From contig CM026423.1 of the NCBI GenBank assembly GCA_014871385.1, positions 19,147,690 through 19,211,689 of the forward strand: a stretch of DNA of 64,000 nucleotides, in the 5' to 3' direction. Under the pieces are notes generated by a model, which saw nothing but the letters and a program-made list of their open reading frames with translations, was not told the origin of the DNA and did not search any database. Numbering within the stretch: position 1 is the first letter of the stretch; each line of letters begins with the position of its first letter. The translations under genes and the position numbers were made by a program. This stretch comes from Ceratodon purpureus (Eukaryota; Streptophyta; Bryopsida; Pseudoditrichales; Ditrichaceae). Of the stretch, positions 1 through 10,695 are shown piece after piece.

Positions 1-340
1 TAATAGCGTTGATTGGACTGATATTTGCCTTAGCCATCGCGAAGGAAAGAGCTCGTCAAGAGCTGGCCCACTCGGAAGCTTGTCAATTCCTAGGAGGGGC
101 ACGGCCACACAAACTGCTCCAACTTCTGTGTGACAGAAACCTTCGTTGCACGGTTAGTGAGTTCCGATGTTACCTAGGGAAGATATAGAAATCAACACCT
201 AGTAACAAAAACTCAAAAACCAAGAGTAGAAATAAAATCTGAGTGAGGGGAAATAGATCACTCCCGGTTGTGGCTGAAGTCGTCTGTCTTGCGGTCTGCT
301 GGTGGTCCTCGTGCTTGCAGTCCTACAACTTGATACTGAT

Positions 341-391
341 GGAAAAACCAAGGTTGATGGAAAAACCAAGGTTGATGGAAAAACCAAGGTG
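341..391. repeat. 18 bp tandem repeat, about 3 copies
   Basis: The unit GGAAAAACCAAGGTTGAT starts at 341, 359 and 377, the last copy incomplete. It lies in the A-rich leader of the retroelement and creates the repetitive short open frames seen there, which are not genes. Confidence 0.9.
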
Positions 392-1245
392 AAAAACTCT
401 AGAGAAGAAATAAATGGAAAAATAAAAATAAAAACTGCAAACTTAGACCAGAGCAGAAAACAAATAAAGAAAAACTCCAAACTGAGAACCAGAACCCATT
501 TAGCAAAATAAAAACTGCAAACATCAAACTGAGAATTTGAAGCAACCAGAGCAGAATCAATTAGAAAACAATAAATCAAATCTGACTGATACCCAGTAAG
601 TGAAACAAATAAACAAAAAGAGACCCAGTAAGCAAAAGCATCAGCATCAGCAGCATTCCAATTGCAAGGAGAGCCTGAATGATCATGTGATTGAATTCAG
701 CTGCAGGTGCAGGTGCACTTCTGATTACTCAACCCAAAATATAGATCAACTCAGTAACCAAAACAAATAAACAGAAATCAGTAAACAAACGAACCAGACA
801 ATTGACAGTGACTGTATTATCTTGCGTCGAGCGGGTGCAGAGATCGAATCCCCACGGCTACGCGTTCAGGAGGTCAGTGTTCACGTGTTCCACATGAAGC
901 TCCTCCTGGCTGCTCTAGAACTTATGTAAAACCAGAGCAGATGAACCGAGAGCAAACAAACCAGTACCTTTTGGAAAAACCAAAGCAGGTAAACCAGAAA
1001 TGAAATAAACCAGAGATGAAATAAACTACATAGCAAACTGAGAAACTAGTCAGCCAATAATTAACCAAATCTGCAAATGAACTGTGACCAAGAGCAAATC
1101 AACAGTGACCAAATGAAAGCAAATGAACAGTGACCAAGAGCAAATGAATCAGTGACCAAATGAGAGCAATAGTGAGAAGCAGTGAGCAAAAGTAAGAAAC
1201 AATGAGCAATAGTAAACAAATCAAGAGCAACTCGTGCTGATAACG

Positions 1246-1483
1246 TGTTACAAAGCTCAGAGGAAAGGGGAAAATGAAGATGGAAAGTGTGTAGCCTTCC
1301 TCAGGCTGATCTTATTTATTGCCTCAAGAACGTTAACTCCAAAGCCCTCAAGGTGATGACACTGAGGGATTAACTATGACTAACTTAGTGTTGTACTCTA
1401 CTTCAGTTTAAGACACCCGGGAGTTGCATGTCGGTGCTCCCGAGGTCGCACCCTTCTAGAACCTTTCTAGAACCTTTCTAACA
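1246..1483 (-). repeat. Long terminal repeat, 238 bp
   Basis: The segment begins TGTTA (1246-1250) and ends TAACA (1479-1483), the inverted TG...CA termini expected of an LTR, and abuts a PBS-like sequence on its left side. It contains a short tandem of CTAGAACCTTT near 1454-1480. No second copy is in the window, so it cannot be told from sequence alone whether the element is complete further left. Confidence 0.6.
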
Positions 1484-2382
1484 CCATGTTTCGTATCTCT
1501 CACGCTAGACAGAATGCCGTTCGTCGGTATCAGGATCATAGCGTTCTCTCTCAAACGTTCTCAAACGTAACAGAATGCCGTTCTCTCTCAAGTTCGCTTA
1601 AAAGCTATTCTAAAAAGGAAAATCATAAATACTAGAATATACTGAAGACAAAAAGACAGAAGTAGAAAAAACTAGTTTGTGCAATATTTTGTTATTTCTA
1701 AGCCATTTAAGCTTATTTTTACAAAGTTTTTAAATAATGGAAATTGATAAACTTCGGTTTTGTAAAGCAAACTTTATTTTTCAAAAAAAAAAATTTGTTT
1801 GGAAGGTTATAAACTAGAAAATCAAGGTTTGTCTCCTCAAATAAAAAAATTATTGTTTTCAGTTTTTTGAAAACAAATCACAAAAATTACATTAAATAGA
1901 CAACTATGATTAATAATAATATTTCAAAGTTTTTTTCATTCCATTGTTGAAATTTTGTATTTTTTTTTACTTGTTTATTTTAGAATATTTAGAAACAAGC
2001 TTGCTAATAGTTGCTATCGATGTATGGTAGGGTTGAAGATTTGAAGACTCTATAGTTTGGGCTCTCAATTTCTAATGTTAAAGATGCAAAGATTAGAAAC
2101 ATTCCAATGTATATCTCTAGAGGTTTTGCATGTCATTGAAATTAGAGGTTTTTAAGTTTGAAAATCTATACAATTTTATGAAGATTGGGAGATATAGCAA
2201 TGAATAGCAACAAATTTTAATTTGTTAATGCATCAAGTAAAGTGCAAGTAATAGCAAAAGTTCCTAAGCTTTGAAGGACAAAAAACTCCAAGCTAAACTT
2301 TGAAGGCCAATTTTTATTCAATGATTTGACCTGAATTGAAGTTTTAATTGGTTGAAGAAGTTATTACTACAATTTTAATTCC
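1484..2382. other. AT-rich intergenic DNA
   Basis: No coding sequence is supported. The first 130 bp carry a duplicated CAGAATGCCGTTC motif (near 1510 and 1570). The rest is AT-rich with poly-A and poly-T runs. Confidence 0.6.
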
Positions 2383-2531
2383 TAACCCCTAAAGGACGAA
2401 GCAACCATTTTTTGGTTGCGCCGGAAATAGGAAACCCAGTAAAATGCCCTAGAAGAGTCAGATTTGACTGTTTCTTATTTCTAACCTAATTAGAATCCAG
2501 TTGCCAATAAGAATACGCTGAAATTTTAGTG

Positions 2532-2568
<37 letters not shown>

Positions 2569-3273
2569 ATTTTAGAAAAAAGAAAGAACATGGGTCCGTC
2601 CTATGTTTCTATAGTGAAACTGTTAGTGTTTCTAGAGAGACAATGTTTCAACTGTACTTTGAGCACATTGTGCACTGAAATAAAAATCTCTATTAGTGGA
2701 TTTTTTTTTAGCAATTTTCTTTTTTAGAAATGCTTGTATGACCACTACTTAATGGCTTTCACCGTTTTGAATTTATCCAATACCCTTTTGAATTTGCCAA
2801 AAAGTGCCATGTTGAAATTTTTAAAATTCAAAGTGAAACTTATATCAAATCCATTTTCTCCAAATTCGGAAAAATCGGAAAAATCTTTAAAAAAATGTGC
2901 ATGTTCCTAACATACTAGAGAACCTAACATACTAGAGAAAAGAATCAGCTTTAGTTGCCAAGTTTTATAAATTCTTGAAGTAGCAAATTTCAGTCATCCA
3001 TGGAAACTCACTGTTAGTATTTCAGAAATTCAGTAATCTTCCAAACTTCACATGTACTTATCTCTCAATCTGTTGCTTCTCCAAATCCAAAATCTGGTAT
3101 AAATTTGGATAGCCCACTACTTTCAAAGATATTACGATTAAACTGCTTATGGTAATTCTCAGATTTCTCTCACTTTGGAAAATGCAAGAATGGCACTGTA
3201 GGTATTCCAAAACTGTGGAAATATCCTTCCGACTCAAAAACTGTGGAAATACCCTTCCGACCTTTAGGGGTTA
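2383..3273. mobile_element. TTAA-type inverted-repeat element (diverged copy or related family)
   Basis: The left end TAACCCCTAAAGGAC (from 2383) is matched by the right end GACCTTTAGGGGTTA (to 3273), giving inverted ends with the same sequence as the 0.93 kb family at 21546, 25959, 45108 and 49582. The left flank reads CTAA instead of TTAA. The interior does not resemble the other copies and holds a 33-base A run (2532-2564). No transposase frame is visible. Confidence 0.55.
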
Positions 3274-3983
3274 AGGCAAGATTGTTTATTGGTAACTTCT
3301 AGAAGATTATTATTGGTAATCTTACCATTTATTTTGTTTTTAAGCCATATTTGATAAATTTTTTAATTTATGAGCTTTGGTCAAAGTGGCATGGTTTACA
3401 TTTGAAATCTACCAAAGTACTTTCAACTAATGAAATCTTTGTCCTTCAATTTTATCTTTAAAAATGTTCGGTAAAGTTGAATATTTACAATAAAGGTTGT
3501 GATTTTCTGTTTTCAACATTTTTTAATTGTGTTTCCACAGTAAAGCAATTTACAAATTCAATACTCTCTCATATAAAGAATATATCGCAACATAATAAAA
3601 TTTGTGTAAATCAATGCCAATTTTAGATAATAATTGTAAAATTTCAAGTAATTATTTTGAAATTTTGACTTTAATATAATAATTAACATTCTATTTTTAT
3701 ATTCAATAAAGCATACACATAAAAATGTAAAACTTCTAAGATGAATTCAAAGCATTCAAACATAAATTGAGATGGTTGCAACACATTTATTAATATATAG
3801 TCTTCTTTGTATAAATTGAAATTTGATTCATTGTTAAATTAATTTTTTCAAAATTTTGAAGATGTACATACAATAATTAATGTTATAGCTTTGAAAAGAC
3901 AATAGAATAAATTTCCATGTAGGTTTCGTTTTAGAATCCACTTGCTACTTATAAAATGACATACAATATACCGAAAGTTGCAG
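3274..3983. other. AT-rich intergenic DNA
   Basis: Strongly AT-rich with no open frame of note. No gene, RNA or defined element was recognised. Confidence 0.6.
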
Positions 3984-4638
3984 ATGACATCTCAAATGAT
4001 AGTGTCCTTGGTGACTTTTCTAGGCACCTTGGACACTATCATCTAGGCTGTCATTTACAGAAAAGTCATCTGGATTGTTTTAAAATTTAATTCCCTACCC
4101 ACCTTCTAGTCCTTTTATACTCTCTACGGGAGGTGAGGAGCTGCAAATGTCATGGGATTAACCCGCTTCCCCAAGACCCCCCCCCCCCCCCCCCCCAACC
4201 CTCTCTCTTAGATACACGCCAGGTTATTCTTATTTACTATTACACCACTTTGTTCCAAGTATACCCCCCTTCAGCAGGTAATCAGATCTTATGCTATGAA
4301 ATATGGGATAAATGAAATGTAAATGACAGCCGAGATGATACTGTTCATGGAGACATTTCTGCATTAATTAATTAATGTAGAAAAGTCACCAAGGACACTA
4401 TCATCTGAGATGTCATGTACAGAAAAGTCCCCAAGAAAATTTAATTCCCTACCCACCTCTTAGCCTTCTTATACTTTTCAAGGGAGGTGAGGAGCTGCAA
4501 TCATTATGGGATAAACCTGCTTTCCCAAGACCCCCCTCCCCACCCCCCCAAAGACCCTCCAAACCCCCCCAAGACCCCTCCAAGACCGTCTCAGCTACGC
4601 CACATACCCCCTACCCCCCTCATTAATTAATTAATGTC
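3984..4638. repeat. Composite repeat: 36 bp inverted pair plus tandem duplication
   Basis: The sequence from 3984 to 4019 (starting ATGACATCTCAAATGATAGT) recurs inverted at 4381-4416 with one mismatch, bounding a 433 bp MITE-like unit. Overlapping this, a segment starting GGACACTATCATCT occurs at 4031 and again at 4394 in direct orientation. Both copies run through TTTAATTCCCTACCCACC, GGGAGGTGAGGAGCTGCAA and a C-rich tract to an ATTAATTAATTAATGT end (near 4361 and 4621). The first copy has a run of 20 C (4177-4196). No coding capacity is credible. Confidence 0.7.
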
Positions 4639-5043
4639 AATGTCCGGTGGTTCTGAATTTTGGGCACATATTATACCCTAGTAACACAATAATAGATTTA
4701 CCACTTGAGGAATGAATATCAATATTTTTGAAAAAAAAAGAATTACCTCTCCAAAATCAAAACTCTTGATTTTTGTTTTTCAATAAAAAAATCACTATTA
4801 GCAAGTACCTCAAATGACTCTAAAGAAATCAAATTATTGCAACTTTTTTTTATTCTCTTGTCATTTTCTTATTAACCTTATTATTTTCAGATTTTTTTAA
4901 AAAATAAAATAAAAATAAAATCATTTTTAGGACTAACTTGCTATGCTATTACCATACAACTTCTCCAGTTTTAAAGATTTACCAAGAGGATCTAATCTAA
5001 TCAATCATGACCCAGGCATTAAGATAAACACTCAGCGTTCAAA

Positions 5044-8000
5044 ATGGATGAAAACAGGGTTTTACTCAATGAAAACTTTCTCCGTGAGGATTTATCCATC
5101 CAACGATGGCAGCGGAGGCGATTGGCGCGGAAGCATGTTCAGCTGGCCGGGAAGTATGCAACGGAAATTGCGTCAGCTGAGCGTCGTTGGGCAGACCACC
5201 ATGGAGTGGATAACGCCCACTTGCACCACCTCATAAGCAGATCATCATGTCGCTGCTGCAGCCATGTCGGTGCTCCAGATCCAGTAAGCTACCTCCCGAA
5301 CGCCCACTTCCTGCAACTCCAAGGAACTCTACAGTACAGTAATATACTGCATACTCAAGGCATTCAAGGTTATACGACAGTGAGTCTACCCACGCTGCCC
5401 ACTTTGATCGTTTTTGTTACGTGAATGTGGTTTCGAATTGGGACTCATTTGACACTGTCGTAAGGTTTCTTTGTTATAGCACTGGATGGTCACTTTGAGC
5501 TGGTTGTGTTGTGGTTTAGTTGGTAAGGATTTGAAGAGTGAGTACTAAAGCGAGTGATGGTGTTCGTTGGGATGTGAAGGTTATGTTTGATTCAGCTGAG
5601 CTTATGATATGAGATTAAGGTTATGGTGATTCAGTTCATTGCATGATTTCGTCGTGGTGATACAAGATGCTGCAGCTCCGAATGGGGGTTCATATTGGGA
5701 TCCCTGCTGTGCGGTGTCGTTACGAAGGGAGCTTGGTTGAAGGAAGGATTTTGATGAACAGTGCGAGTAGGAGAGTAATTGATAGGGAACTAGATTGCTG
5801 TCGGCAAGTTGATGGAGTAAGTGAAGTGGTAACGGGCCCTCCTTTTGATTGAAGTGGATTTGAGCTTGCGAATGTTTCAGGCAAATTATGCTTTTTGACT
5901 CATCTCTTCACATGTTTACTCAATGTTTGACACTGAGCTGGTTCCATACTGTAGCAGCAGGGTCGTGGAGTTGGTTTTTCAAGAGGGTTTCGGTTGGAGA
6001 GAATTAGGTCAACTGGGTACTGTCCCAAGGGGCAGAGGCAAAGGATAATATGCTCTTCTTCAGCTGTGAAAGCTACTCCTGCTTCGTCATTGAGTGAACA
6101 CGTTCTAGATCGCGTCAGCTGCTTTCTTATTTCACGAGGAAGAGAGCTCTTTGGGCGCATAACATCTTCTAATGCTGATGCTCTCAACTGGCTGCCTTCT
6201 GAGCTTCACGAGGAACTGCACAAGAGCGAAGCTTTTGTAAGACATTCTTCACACTTACGTTGATGGGCGTCGTCATGGCCGAGTATCCAAAATGGCTAGA
6301 CTTTGGACTGATTGGATTATAGTACCTGTAAGACTTTAGAATTGATAACTTATGAAGAGGATTTTACGTGTTTGCTTTGAAACAGGCCATAGCTCTGGTG
6401 CGTGAAGGGTTGGTATTTGGAATTTTAGGGTTAATGTACTGCCAGGTTGACAACGTTTGCAGAAGACTTTTCAGGTTTATCTCTGATTCTACTTCTAAAT
6501 TTTCATTCCATGAACCATTTGGTGCAAGGAATTTTAAAAGAACAAGCTAGGTTTCTTTACTTTGGTTGTTCTCTTGTTACTGCCAGTAGAGTTGGTCTCA
6601 TTCTGGAATGGATAGAAATTCGTTTTGTGAGGTTTGGAGAAGCATGCATTTCATGTGTATAGTGCAAGCATGCACCACTTAACTTGGTCTAACCAGGAAA
6701 TTGATAAAGTGATGAGGCTCTTGTGCACAAGGATTGTTTCAGCAACAAGAAGAGTGCCGCTGGTCCTAGATAGCGCAGAGTATAAGAACTCGGTATTCCA
6801 TGCAGCTGCGGCCCCATTACGTCTTCTCATCACCATTTGGGCGTCGGTGCGGACGTGAGTTGACGCTACACAATCAAATCTTTGTTTCAAAATATTAATT
6901 TGTCATTTTTGGCTGGTTTGTCTTTTGTGCTTATTGAACTTAGGTGGAGTAGGGCAGTGATGTTTCTTGGGGTCATTACTTGGACACAAATATTGGGCGT
7001 TTCACCTCATTCAACAGAGGCTCCTTCGTTTCAGAATTTGTTGACATTCATGTCTTATGATTTAGTTCAAAATTGTTTATATTCCTTGCTGTTCAATCTT
7101 TCGGTTGCTCAACTTTGCCTGTTTCTTTCAATGTTTTATATTACCCGGTTGATCATTGACATTGAGCAGGCTGCGAATCATTTCACTTTCAGCACAATTG
7201 CAACACTACATAGCTTCTGATGTATTCATCAAAGCAAGAGGTATTGGAGTAGTGGTGTCTGGCACGTGGTTTTTCATTCGTTGGAAACAGCACTATATCG
7301 ACAATTTAATATCTCAACACAAAACAGACAAAGTACGATAGTTACTCCACCTGAAGTTGTTTTGTATTTTCTTTCTGTCTCTCATGAAACACTACCGATA
7401 ATCTGGAGAATTAAAATCGAAATCAGCTTCCCAAGGCTTTCAACCTATTAATAAACAGGTCGTCATTAGGTCTTTCACTTTAGTATCGATTACACTGGAT
7501 TCCAAATCTCGTGCGTATATTATGAAGTTCTACTCATATTCTAAGCAGAAGGACATGACTTTATACTAATCCAGTTTTTTCGACTATGCAGCCACGTATA
7601 CTTGCATTCGACAGGCTGGTATCCTTATTCTTGTACTTTCTAGCTGCCACATCCGTTGCCGACATTGTAGGATTTCAATTGCGTTCACTACTAGCAGTCG
7701 GTGGTGTTTCAGGTATTTCAAATTTCCCATTACCTGAGGCCTGTATTGCAAATTCACTGCATAGGGTGATGGTTGGCTGATGATCTAAAATGTTTAAATC
7801 CTTTGCTCCATGCTTGTTACAGGTCTAGCAGTCGGTTTGGCAGCAAAAGAGTTGGTCAGCAACTTCTTCGGTGGAGCACTGATCTTTCTCACACGACCTT
7901 TTGTGATCGGCGAAAAAATAAAGGTGTTGAAAACTGATGTCTTTTAAGCTGGACTTTCAGTTTAGTACAAGCTAAGTTGTATGCATACTTTTCAAGCTCC

Positions 8001-8870
8001 ATAAATGAGATCTTGCGTGTTTAGGTGCCATTGTGAAGTATGCTAGGATAATCTGCATGGCACTATTACAACGGTTTTAAGTGAGCAACTTTGGTCGGGT
8101 GGTGCATGTAGGCAGGAGCGGTTTCTGGGAGAGTACAAGACATAGGGTACCTGCAGACGAAGATCTTGGGTTTCGATGGTGTGCCCCTTCTAGTTCCTAA
8201 TCAAGCTTTTATCAACCAGGTATTGGTACATGCCGTATCTATGTGCTACAAGAAACACTGCAAGTACAAAATTGCAAGCTGAGAAATGTTTTTAGTAGTC
8301 TAGCATAAGATGGTGGCCATTCAACGCCCTTGCTTGCATCAATGACAGGTGATAACAAATTTCTCTAGAGCAAATTCGAAGCTGCTGGAAGCAAGTTTCT
8401 ATCTTCAAAATCAGGATATTTTTTTAGTGAATAAAATCACAGCGGACGTGAAGGCGTATCTGAAGACGCATCCCCAGGTCACAGAGACAGGGAGAACGAC
8501 GCCCATGTGCTATCTCAACAAAATGGGGCACTTGGGTCCTGAGGTTTGCATCGTGTGCAATGTCACTATTGGGGTAAGATCATACTCTCCTTCGAACTCC
8601 CGCAATATGTATTCCATCTACATCCTTGAAACAATCACCTTACTCATATTCAAGTCCTCTTCTGATACACTGAAATGATACATGCATTGTCAACAGGAGG
8701 TAACTTATTATGAAGTACGGCAAGAGATTATGGTGCAAGTTGCGCAAATCATCGTAGACGTATTGGGAGAACAGGCTCCATATTTCCAAAACAGTGTCAC
8801 AAATCTGATGTGGGAGTTGCGGATGCACCTGCTCTATGCAGGTCAAAGTGACCAGTCTCGTCCAAAGTAG
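5044..8870 (+). CDS. MSL1-like: MscS-like mechanosensitive ion channel (MSL1-like), 10 exons
   Basis: A tension-gated small-conductance channel of the MscS superfamily. The C-terminal part resembles plant MSL1, which in Arabidopsis is mitochondrial; location here is not shown. Exons by frame and GT-AG: 5044-5379, 5961-6236, 6386-6445, 6697-6854, 7170-7332, 7592-7712, 7823-7923, 8112-8219, 8349-8573, 8697-8870, giving about 573 residues. Residues 1 to about 200 are family-atypical and probably targeting sequence. Hydrophobic segments lie in exons 4 to 6. The pore-lining helix (about 360-398) reads LLAVGGVSG, LAVGLAAKELVSNFFGG, then LTRPF. The beta domain follows with AGAVSGRVQDIGYLQT and VPLLVPNQAFINQVI, then the mixed C-terminal domain. 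Phases agree across all junctions. The short exon 3 and the exact start are the least certain parts. Gating residues cannot be judged from sequence alone. Confidence 0.85.
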
Positions 8871-9967
8871 CAAGTACTCCACAACATGTGTTCAGTAAAT
8901 TGCGACGTTCTCCTCAAGATGTCGAATTGTCATAACCATAACGTCAACTCTCAGGATCACAGCAGAAGCAAACTCATATACTAAGGACCCGCTTATGATC
9001 TAGAAGTGCTCTCGCAATCCGATGTCCCATGTAAAACTCGCATGGAGGGCACGACACGACTAGAACTAGCTGAATTTTACCTAGAAGTCATTATACTAAA
9101 AAGCTTTGGAAATTCACGTACCTGGGTGTACTTGTGCCCATCTGACAAAGAAGCAGGCACTATTCTCAGTCTGTTTTACTCTCTGTGAATCTGGCTCGAA
9201 GCACATGTTCTCTTAACATCGAACTAGTGTTGCCATATATGCTCATGACATATCAATGACATGCTCAAAAACCTCCACATCACGCCACAGAAGAAGTCCA
9301 AAGTACCGAAATCACCAGTCTCCTCAAGTACAGATCCTGCATCAAGTCTTGATGCACAGGTCGAGATGCAAACTCTTACAATCAAATTCTCGAAATCCTC
9401 TCCGGCAACTCACCAGCCAGACTCACTTCCCATGCTCAAGCTCGGAAACAGAAGCAAATTAATCAAACTTATTAGGGGAACACTGGGAACTCAGGGAACT
9501 CAGGGGAACACAGGGAACACAGGGGAACACATGGAACGTTGTCGGAGAAAGAGGAGGGAACGGGGGGAACGGAAAGACCGAGAGAGGGGAGCTTTGAAGA
9601 GGAGACGTGGGAGACTTGGCTATGGCTATGGAAGCTGCGCATCCTTGACCCCTTGAATCTCCGAAGCGTATTTCGCACGACTGGATTGGAATCCGCGGGA
9701 GTGTCGTCGCAGGATCCGCTTGCTCAGTTTTCGGGGAGTCTTTTGGTACCAGTCTTGTGGAAAACGGTCAGGAGTTCCGTTCAGGGTTTGGTTTTCTGCG
9801 AGGAGGTAGTTGTTGTCGGAGTTTCGTGGATTAGTGGAGGATGATGAGGACGGGGAGTGGTTGATTGTTTGAGGACGGGTTGGATTTGGTTGTGAGTTGA
9901 CGGAGTCGTGTTAGGAGGAGTGGGGTTGTTTGGTGTATGGGTGGGGGAGTGTTCAGGTGGAGACGGG
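8871..9967. other. Intergenic region and promoter of the DUF2062 gene
   Basis: This is the 3' flank of the channel gene followed by GC-richer, G-rich plus-strand DNA from about 9530, which is probably the leader of the next gene. Overlapping short frames on both strands here are products of the repeat at 9476-9540 and skewed composition. No gene is supported. Confidence 0.5.
9476..9540. repeat. GGGAACNCA-type minisatellite
   Basis: Irregular tandem units of 9-10 bp built on GGGAACACA / GGGAACTCA run for about 65 bp. The tract lies just upstream of the DUF2062 gene. Confidence 0.8.
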
Positions 9968-10695
9968 ATGCCTGACTTTTATGCGATGGAGAGGGAGGAT
10001 GTGGGGGTTTATGAGGACATGACGGGGTGGCGGAGTTTCTGGCTGGTGCGATGGGGGAGGACGAAGATCGTTAATCCGCTTATGCTGATTCTGCAGAGGT
10101 ATGTTGTCTGTATGTCGAGGTATGCGTTTTGTTGTGATGCTTTGTTTGTAGGGTTTGGATTTTGAGATTGTTGTGTTAGTTGAGATTGATTCGTGGGGGT
10201 TTCTGTTTCAGAGGGACTGAACCGAAGCAGCTGGCGTTCTCGGCAGCGCTCGGCTTCACACTCGGTGTTTTTCCGATCTACGGTGTGACTGCTCTGCTAT
10301 GCGGAGTCGCGATAGCGGCACTCGGCAATAAGATCAACGGCCCGACGCTGATTCTGGCCAACCTGCTCGCCACTCCATTCGAATTCAGTTTGATGATACC
10401 GTTTCTACGCATAGGGGAGACACTGGTGGGTGCCAGCTCGTTTCCGCTCACGAAAGACGCTCTCTGGCAGGCCATCAGTGGGAAGGCATCCGGGGAATTG
10501 CTACATGCCATAGGGCATGCTCTGTTAGGGTGGCTCGTTGCCGGCCCGTTTCTCTGCGTGGCTCTGTATTTCACTCTTGTCCCGGTTATTAAATGGTCCC
10601 AACAGCAGCTGGGTGGTCAAGATCGTGTGCCAAGCGAGCGAGTGGTGCTGTTGAACGAGGAAGTACTCCTCGGAAAGAAAGATCTCGGAGAGTGA
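9968..10695 (+). CDS. DUF2062 membrane protein, 2 exons
   Basis: The exons are 9968-10098 and 10212-10695 (donor AG|GTATG, acceptor CAG), giving about 204 residues. The split codon makes an arginine just before the conserved start of the domain. Residues 44 to about 180 fit DUF2062: a TEPKQLAFSAALGFTLGVFP segment, a second hydrophobic helix around GVTALLCGVAIAALG, the conserved turn NKINGPTLILANLLATPFEF, and a C-terminal helix near GWLVAGPFLCVALYF. The family is made of small multi-helix membrane proteins of unknown biochemical role in bacteria and plants. The 43-residue N-terminus is polar. The ATG at 9968 was chosen because it is the first in frame after a G-rich leader; a second ATG lies six codons later. 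No function beyond a membrane protein can be claimed. Confidence 0.85.

Larger units (their letters stand above)
1..1483 (-). mobile_element. LTR retrotransposon, 5' end (LTR plus leader), truncated by window edge
   Basis: Read on the minus strand, an LTR (1483 to 1246) is followed directly by a primer-binding-like sequence CGTTATCAGCACGAG (1245-1231). This arrangement resembles the LTR/PBS junction of plant Copia-type elements; that is recall, not a search. The internal part (1-1230) is A-rich on the plus strand and full of short degenerate repeats such as AACCAGAGCAG and AGTGACCAAATGAGAGCAA. No gag or pol protein is recognisable in it. A short stretch on the plus strand (3-187) is open for about 62 codons from the window edge and is not recognised. 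The second LTR would lie left of the window. It may be a non-autonomous (TRIM/LARD-like) element. Confidence 0.55.

Noticed and set aside
199-579. 126-residue minus-strand frame with hydrophobic stretches
   Set aside because: Generated by A-rich and 18 bp tandem repeats; low-complexity phenylalanine/serine sequence without family resemblance.
820-930. Possible tRNA gene or SINE head (B-box-like AGATCGAATCC near 851)
   Set aside because: No convincing A-box or cloverleaf upstream, no tail, and it lies in the retroelement leader; one B-box match is expected by chance.
5667-5852. 61-residue frame inside the first intron of the channel gene
   Set aside because: It lies between a good donor (5380) and the exon at 5961, has no similarity to the channel family, and would break the reading frame.
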